DNA of 64,000 bases, taken from NCBI RefSeq assembly GCF_900199455.1, contig NZ_FZQR01000018.1, positions 1 to 64,000 of the forward strand. Reading direction: 5' to 3'. Origin of the DNA: Mesorhizobium carmichaelinearum. Lineage in GTDB: Bacteria > Pseudomonadota > Alphaproteobacteria > Rhizobiales > Rhizobiaceae. This document shows, piece by piece, positions 60,243 to 64,000 of the stretch. Within the stretch, counting starts at the first letter, position 1. The number at the start of each line of letters is the position of its first letter. The notes beneath the pieces are model-generated. The model did no database searches. It was given only the letters and a program-made list of their open reading frames with translations, and was not told where the DNA came from. The translations under genes and the position numbers were made by a program.

Positions 60243-61028
60243 ATGAACGAGCCGTTCTCGGAGCGTCATGGATATAGCGGCCCCGATGCCGAGATTACCA
60301 TCCGAGAAGATGCCCCGGAAAACCTTCGCTTCGCGGTCGTCCAGATTGGCTATGGCGCAGGAAAAGGTTGGAAATGGATTCGTGAAGTTGTCTGTGGTGT
60401 CTTGTTTGAAATGCCGAACAGTAACAATTGGTCGGAATCGAACGTTCGCAACGAGGTGCTCGGCCTAGTCGCCGACTGCCCTTGGTTCAAAGTGTACGAC
60501 ATCGCGGAGGCAATTTGGCGCGAACTAGATCCTGATTTTGAGAGTCAGGATCGCTACCGAGAGGAGCTCAACCGCTTCTTCCGGGAAAAGGGCATTGGCT
60601 GGAAGCTTGAGGAGCACAAAGGCCTCGTTTTCCGTGGCCATGAAGGATTTGCCAGCGTGACGGCGAAGGCGGTCGAGGTGCTGGCGCTAAGCGACCGGTC
60701 GACCGCCGCAAATGAAATCCGGGAAGCTCTAGCCGATCTTTCGCGCCGCCCAGATCCTGACCGCACCGGAGCAATCCAACATGCGATTGCCGCCCTCGAA
60801 GCCACTGCCCGCCATATCACGGGACAGCCCAAGCTGAACCTTGGCCAGCTCGTCAACGAGCTGAACATCCCTAAGCCGCTCGATCAAGCAGTCGAGAAGC
60901 TCTGGGGCTTTGGCTCGCAGTATGGCCGACATCTGCGCGAGGGAGAAATGCCACGCGACGACGAGGCCGAGCTCGTTGTCAGTGTCGCGTGCGCGGTTTG
61001 CATTTTTCTGGTCGGCCGTACGTCCTAG
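60243..61028 (+). CDS. AbiJ-like (HEPN-type) abortive-infection protein
   Basis: 261 residues from ATG 60243 (MNEPFSERHGYSGPD). The C-terminal part, HAIAALEATARHITGQPKLN, then AVEKLWGFGSQYGRHLREGE and EAELVVSVACAVCIFLVG, is the HEPN-like pattern of AbiJ-type proteins: a 'WGFxSxxGRHxREG' signature followed by a hydrophobic helix. The N-terminus looks like an AbiJ N-terminal domain. Likely toxin or effector acting with the PD-(D/E)XK protein. Confidence 0.65.
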   Translation: MNEPFSERHGYSGPDAEITIREDAPENLRFAVVQIGYGAGKGWKWIREVVCGVLFEMPNSNNWSESNVRNEVLGLVADCPWFKVYDIAEAIWRELDPDFESQDRYREELNRFFREKGIGWKLEEHKGLVFRGHEGFASVTAKAVEVLALSDRSTAANEIREALADLSRRPDPDRTGAIQHAIAALEATARHITGQPKLNLGQLVNELNIPKPLDQAVEKLWGFGSQYGRHLREGEMPRDDEAELVVSVACAVCIFLVGRTS

Positions 61029-61050
61029 TGTGCGGGTCGGCGTTTCGTCA

Positions 61051-64000
61051 TTACCGGAAATCCCTTGTTCTCACCCTGATCTGATCGATGTGTCCATTGG
61101 GGTCGACGATGTTGCGAGGCTTCGGCCCCTTCGGCAGGCCACGTGGATCTGGTGTCGGGCTGCCATGATGGAATTCGTCGCCACGCCCATGCGGCAGCGG
61201 GAACGCAGCATCGCGATTACCGACACTGGCGAGATCGGCAGACAGGTCGCTCAACCTATGGGCAACGAGATGCACCACGTCACCCTCGCGCTGGATACGA
61301 CCATAGACGCCGATCATGCCGGCCGAGAGAACGACACGGCGATACTTCTCGAACACCTTTACCCATACCACGAGGTTGGCGATGCCGGTTTCGTCTTCCA
61401 GCGTGATGAACATGACGCCTTTGGCTGAACCAGGCCGCTGGCGGACGAGAATGAGGCCGGCGGCCTCCAGCCATTGACCGTCGCGCGCCTCCATCGCCTC
61501 GCGGCAGGTGACGATGCGCCTGCGCCGCAGATCCGCGCGCAGGAAGGTGACGGGATGATCCCGCAGGGTCAGGCCGACGTGACCATAGTCTTCCACGACC
61601 TCCCCGCCGGCTGTCATCGGACGCAGCGCTACGACAGGCTCCTGGATCTCCGGCACCGTTTCCTGCTCACGCGCGGAGGCTGCAGCAAACAGCGGCAGTG
61701 GTTCGTCGCGCAGCGCCTTGATGGCCCAGAGTGCCTCGCGCCTGGCCAGCGACAGAGAGGGCTGGAATGCATCCGCCTCGGCGAGCTCAACGAGCGAGGC
61801 AGTCGGTACACTGGCGCGGCGCCAGAGATCATCGACCGAAACGAAAGGCTGATCAGCGCGCGCGGCGACGATGGTTGCAGTGCGGGCATTGGCGAGCCCA
61901 CGCACCATGCGCAGGCCGAGCCGAACGGCGAAGCGATCGTCCATCTCGGTTGGCTCGAGCGTGCAATCCCAGCGCGAGGCGTTGACGCAGACCGGGCGCA
62001 CTTCGACGCCGTGGTCGCGCGCGTCTCGAACGATCTGGGCCGGTGCATAGAAGCCCATTGGCTGGGCATTGAGGAGCGCGGCGCAGAAGACATCGGGATG
62101 GTGGCATTTCATCCAGGATGAGGCGTAGGCGATTAGTGCAAAGCTTGCTGCATGACTTTCCGGAAAGCCGTAACTTCCGAAGCCTTCGAGCTGTTTAAAG
62201 GTCTTCTCGGCGAACTCGCGTTCGTAGCCGTTCTTCACCATGCCTGCGATCAGCTTGGTGCCGAATTTCGAGACGCCGCCGGTGTGCTTGAATGTCGCCA
62301 TGGCACGGCGAAGTTGATCGGCTTCGCCAGGCGTAAAGCCGGCGCATTCAATTGCCACTCGCATCGCCTGTTCCTGGAACAGAGGCACGCCGAGGGTTTT
62401 GCCGAGAACCTTTTCGAGTTCTGGTTTTGGATAGACGACTTTTTCCTTGCCTTCACGCCGGCGCAGATACGGATGCACCATGTCGCCTTGGATCGGGCCC
62501 GGCCGAACGATCGCCACCTCGATCACCAGATCATAGAAGGTACGCGGCTTGATGCGCGGCAGCATCGACATCTGCGCACGGGATTCGATCTGGAACGTGC
62601 CGAGCGTGTCGGCCTTGCGGATCATTGCATAAGTTCGCTGGTCTTCGGCTGGGATCGAGGCGAGATCCAGATTGATGCCCTTGTGCTCGGACAGCAGATC
62701 GAAGCCGCGCTTCATGCAGGACAACATGCCGAGTGCAAGCACATCGACCTTCATGAATTTCAGCGCATCAATGTCGTCCTTGTCCCATTCGATGACCTGC
62801 CTGTCTTTCATCGCAGCCGGCTCGATCGGGACCAGATCATCAAGTCGATCGCGCGTCAGCACGAAGCCGCCGGGATGCTGGGAGAGATGGCGCGGTGCGC
62901 CGATCAATTCGCGAGCGAGTTCGAGCGCCAGCCGCAGACGCCGATCGCTGAGGTTGAGATTCAACTCCTCGGCATGTTTCGGCTCGACGCCCTCTGTCGA
63001 CCAGCCCCAGACCTGACCGGACAGCATCTTGATCAGGTCTTCGGTAAGGCCAAGCGCCTTGCCAACATCGCGCAAAGCGCCTTTCGACCTGTAGCGGATC
63101 ACAGTCGAGCAAAGTGCCGCGTGATCGCGGCCATAGGTTTCGAACACCCACTGCATGACGATCTCGCGCCGTTCGTGCTCGAAATCGACATCGATGTCGG
63201 GCGGCTCGCGACGTTCCTCGGATACGAAGCGCTCAAACAGCAGATCATTGCGCTCCGGATCGATGGAGGTGATGCCGAGCACATAACAGACCGCACTGTT
63301 GGCGGCCGAACCGCGGCCCTGGCATAATATGTCTCGGCTGCGGGCGAAGCGGACGATCGAATTCACGGTCAGGAAGTATGGGGCGTACTCCAGCTTTTCG
63401 ATCAGTTGAAGCTCGTGTTTCAGGATTGATGTTACCTTGTCAGGCACACCTTCGGGAAAGCGCTCTATCGCACCCTCCCATGTGAGCTTCTCCAAAGCCT
63501 GTTGCGGCGTCAGGTCGGGCCGCATCCGCTCTTCCGGATACTGGTAAGCGAGTTCATCGAGCGAAAAGCGGCAGCGATCTGCGATTTCGACGGTGCGGGC
63601 GAGTGCTTCGGGATAACGGCCGAACAGGCGCTCCATTTCCTCAGGTGGCTTGAGATAACGATCGGCATGCCGTTCGCGTCTGAAGCCGGCTTCATCGATG
63701 GTGACGTTATGGCGGATGCAAGTGACGACATCCTGCAGGATTCGGCGTGCCGCGCTGTGAAACAAAACGTCGTTGGTCACGACGGTCGGCACACGCATTT
63801 GCGCGGCCAGGTTCGTCAATTCGTACAGCCTGAGTTGATCGTTCGGTCGCCGGCGCAACGTTACCGCCATGTAGGCTCGGTCGTCGAATGCGTCGCGCAG
63901 CCAGCGCAAATGCTGGGCGCAGGTTTCGTCCGGTTCGTCCGGCACCAGAACCGCAATCAGACCCTCACCATAGGCGACGAGATCGGACCAGTCCAAGACG
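61051..64000 (-). CDS. dnaE2: error-prone DNA polymerase DnaE2 (partial)
   Basis: At least 981 codons, open to the window edge; the normal N-terminus (PHP domain start) is beyond 64000. Active-site acidic cluster in REPPDIDVDFEHERREIV, fingers/palm landmarks SRDILCQGRGSAANSAVCYV and SQHPGGFVLTRDRLDDLVPI, C-terminal OB-like region (GMIGVYGRIQREGDVVHLVA) and typical tail VRTRDFR. DnaE2/ImuC works with ImuA/ImuB in damage tolerance. It converges with the AbiJ-like gene, leaving 22 bp. Confidence 0.95.
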   Translation of the reverse strand, partial: VLDWSDLVAYGEGLIAVLVPDEPDETCAQHLRWLRDAFDDRAYMAVTLRRRPNDQLRLYELTNLAAQMRVPTVVTNDVLFHSAARRILQDVVTCIRHNVTIDEAGFRRERHADRYLKPPEEMERLFGRYPEALARTVEIADRCRFSLDELAYQYPEERMRPDLTPQQALEKLTWEGAIERFPEGVPDKVTSILKHELQLIEKLEYAPYFLTVNSIVRFARSRDILCQGRGSAANSAVCYVLGITSIDPERNDLLFERFVSEERREPPDIDVDFEHERREIVMQWVFETYGRDHAALCSTVIRYRSKGALRDVGKALGLTEDLIKMLSGQVWGWSTEGVEPKHAEELNLNLSDRRLRLALELARELIGAPRHLSQHPGGFVLTRDRLDDLVPIEPAAMKDRQVIEWDKDDIDALKFMKVDVLALGMLSCMKRGFDLLSEHKGINLDLASIPAEDQRTYAMIRKADTLGTFQIESRAQMSMLPRIKPRTFYDLVIEVAIVRPGPIQGDMVHPYLRRREGKEKVVYPKPELEKVLGKTLGVPLFQEQAMRVAIECAGFTPGEADQLRRAMATFKHTGGVSKFGTKLIAGMVKNGYEREFAEKTFKQLEGFGSYGFPESHAASFALIAYASSWMKCHHPDVFCAALLNAQPMGFYAPAQIVRDARDHGVEVRPVCVNASRWDCTLEPTEMDDRFAVRLGLRMVRGLANARTATIVAARADQPFVSVDDLWRRASVPTASLVELAEADAFQPSLSLARREALWAIKALRDEPLPLFAAASAREQETVPEIQEPVVALRPMTAGGEVVEDYGHVGLTLRDHPVTFLRADLRRRRIVTCREAMEARDGQWLEAAGLILVRQRPGSAKGVMFITLEDETGIANLVVWVKVFEKYRRVVLSAGMIGVYGRIQREGDVVHLVAHRLSDLSADLASVGNRDAAFPLPHGRGDEFHHGSPTPDPRGLPKGPKPRNIVDPNGHIDQIRVRTRDFR

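Noticed and set aside
1..64000. ICE attachment site, integrase or oriT
   Set aside because: No integrase gene or tRNA 3'-end repeat was found, and no oriT could be recognised with confidence.

Overview
The window looks like an integrative and conjugative element (ICE) of a rhizobium, most likely the symbiosis-island type of Mesorhizobium. The DNA is GC-rich. It carries an F/P-type trb mating-pair operon with traG, a LuxR/LuxI quorum-sensing pair, a VirD2-like relaxase, and the rdfS / fseA / qseM / qseC transfer switch described for ICEMlSym of M. loti. It also carries nadABC with its regulator, a vitamin locus typical of rhizobial symbiosis islands. No nod/nif genes, ICE integrase or att site lie in the window.

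Layout. 1-127: tail of an IS66 element. 0.3-6.2 kb: a plus-strand metabolic cluster (dimethylformamidase-like protein, class III aminotransferase, double CaiB/BaiF CoA-transferase). 6.2-8.4 kb: decayed aacS and tdh ends, then traR and traI with a lux-type box, then a LysR regulator. 9.3-21.7 kb (minus): the trb operon, traG-CopG-trbBCDEJKLFGI-DUF2274. 22-28 kb (minus): a HAD phosphatase, nadCBA with two operator-like inverted repeats and nadQ, and a panB/panC remnant. 28.1-39.7 kb (minus): DNA processing and control, in order of transcription qseC, qseM, fseA (two frames), rdfS, repA-like, parA, CopG, DUF2840, traF, DUF736, lytic transglycosylase, a small gene broken by an IS66 insertion, and rlxS. 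39.8-56.7 kb (minus): ICE cargo and maintenance genes (DUF736, membrane proteins, DUF2493, toprim, a 1446-residue methylase/helicase, DUF4326, ParB, ArdC). 57-64 kb: an IS110 element inside an SRAP gene, a two-gene PD-(D/E)XK plus AbiJ-like module, and the C-terminal part of dnaE2.

Three insertions can be defined to the base. IS66 (30071-33027) has an 8-bp target duplication. An IS1-type transposon (42102-45438) has 23-bp terminal inverted repeats and an 8-bp duplication; it carries a class II tRNA-like gene with its own terminator and an XRE/ImmA operon, and it replaced the C-terminus of the DUF2493 protein. An IS110/IS1111-type element (about 56953-59065) split the SRAP gene after codon 4 and carries a TauE/SafE permease. 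The stretch between its transposase and the permease can be read as a bridge RNA: its two internal loops hold guide segments that match the actual target and the actual donor junction.

How the parts would work together (inference from the M. loti model): TraI makes the acyl-homoserine lactone and TraR responds to it. FseA, made by +1 frameshifting, switches on rdfS for excision. QseM blocks TraR and FseA, and QseC controls qseM. RlxS, TraG and Trb carry out transfer, and ParA/RepA/ParB maintain the excised form. Further signals are three or four copies of a leader element upstream of ardC, parB, the big helicase gene and perhaps DUF2493, and iteron-like repeats inside the repA-like gene.
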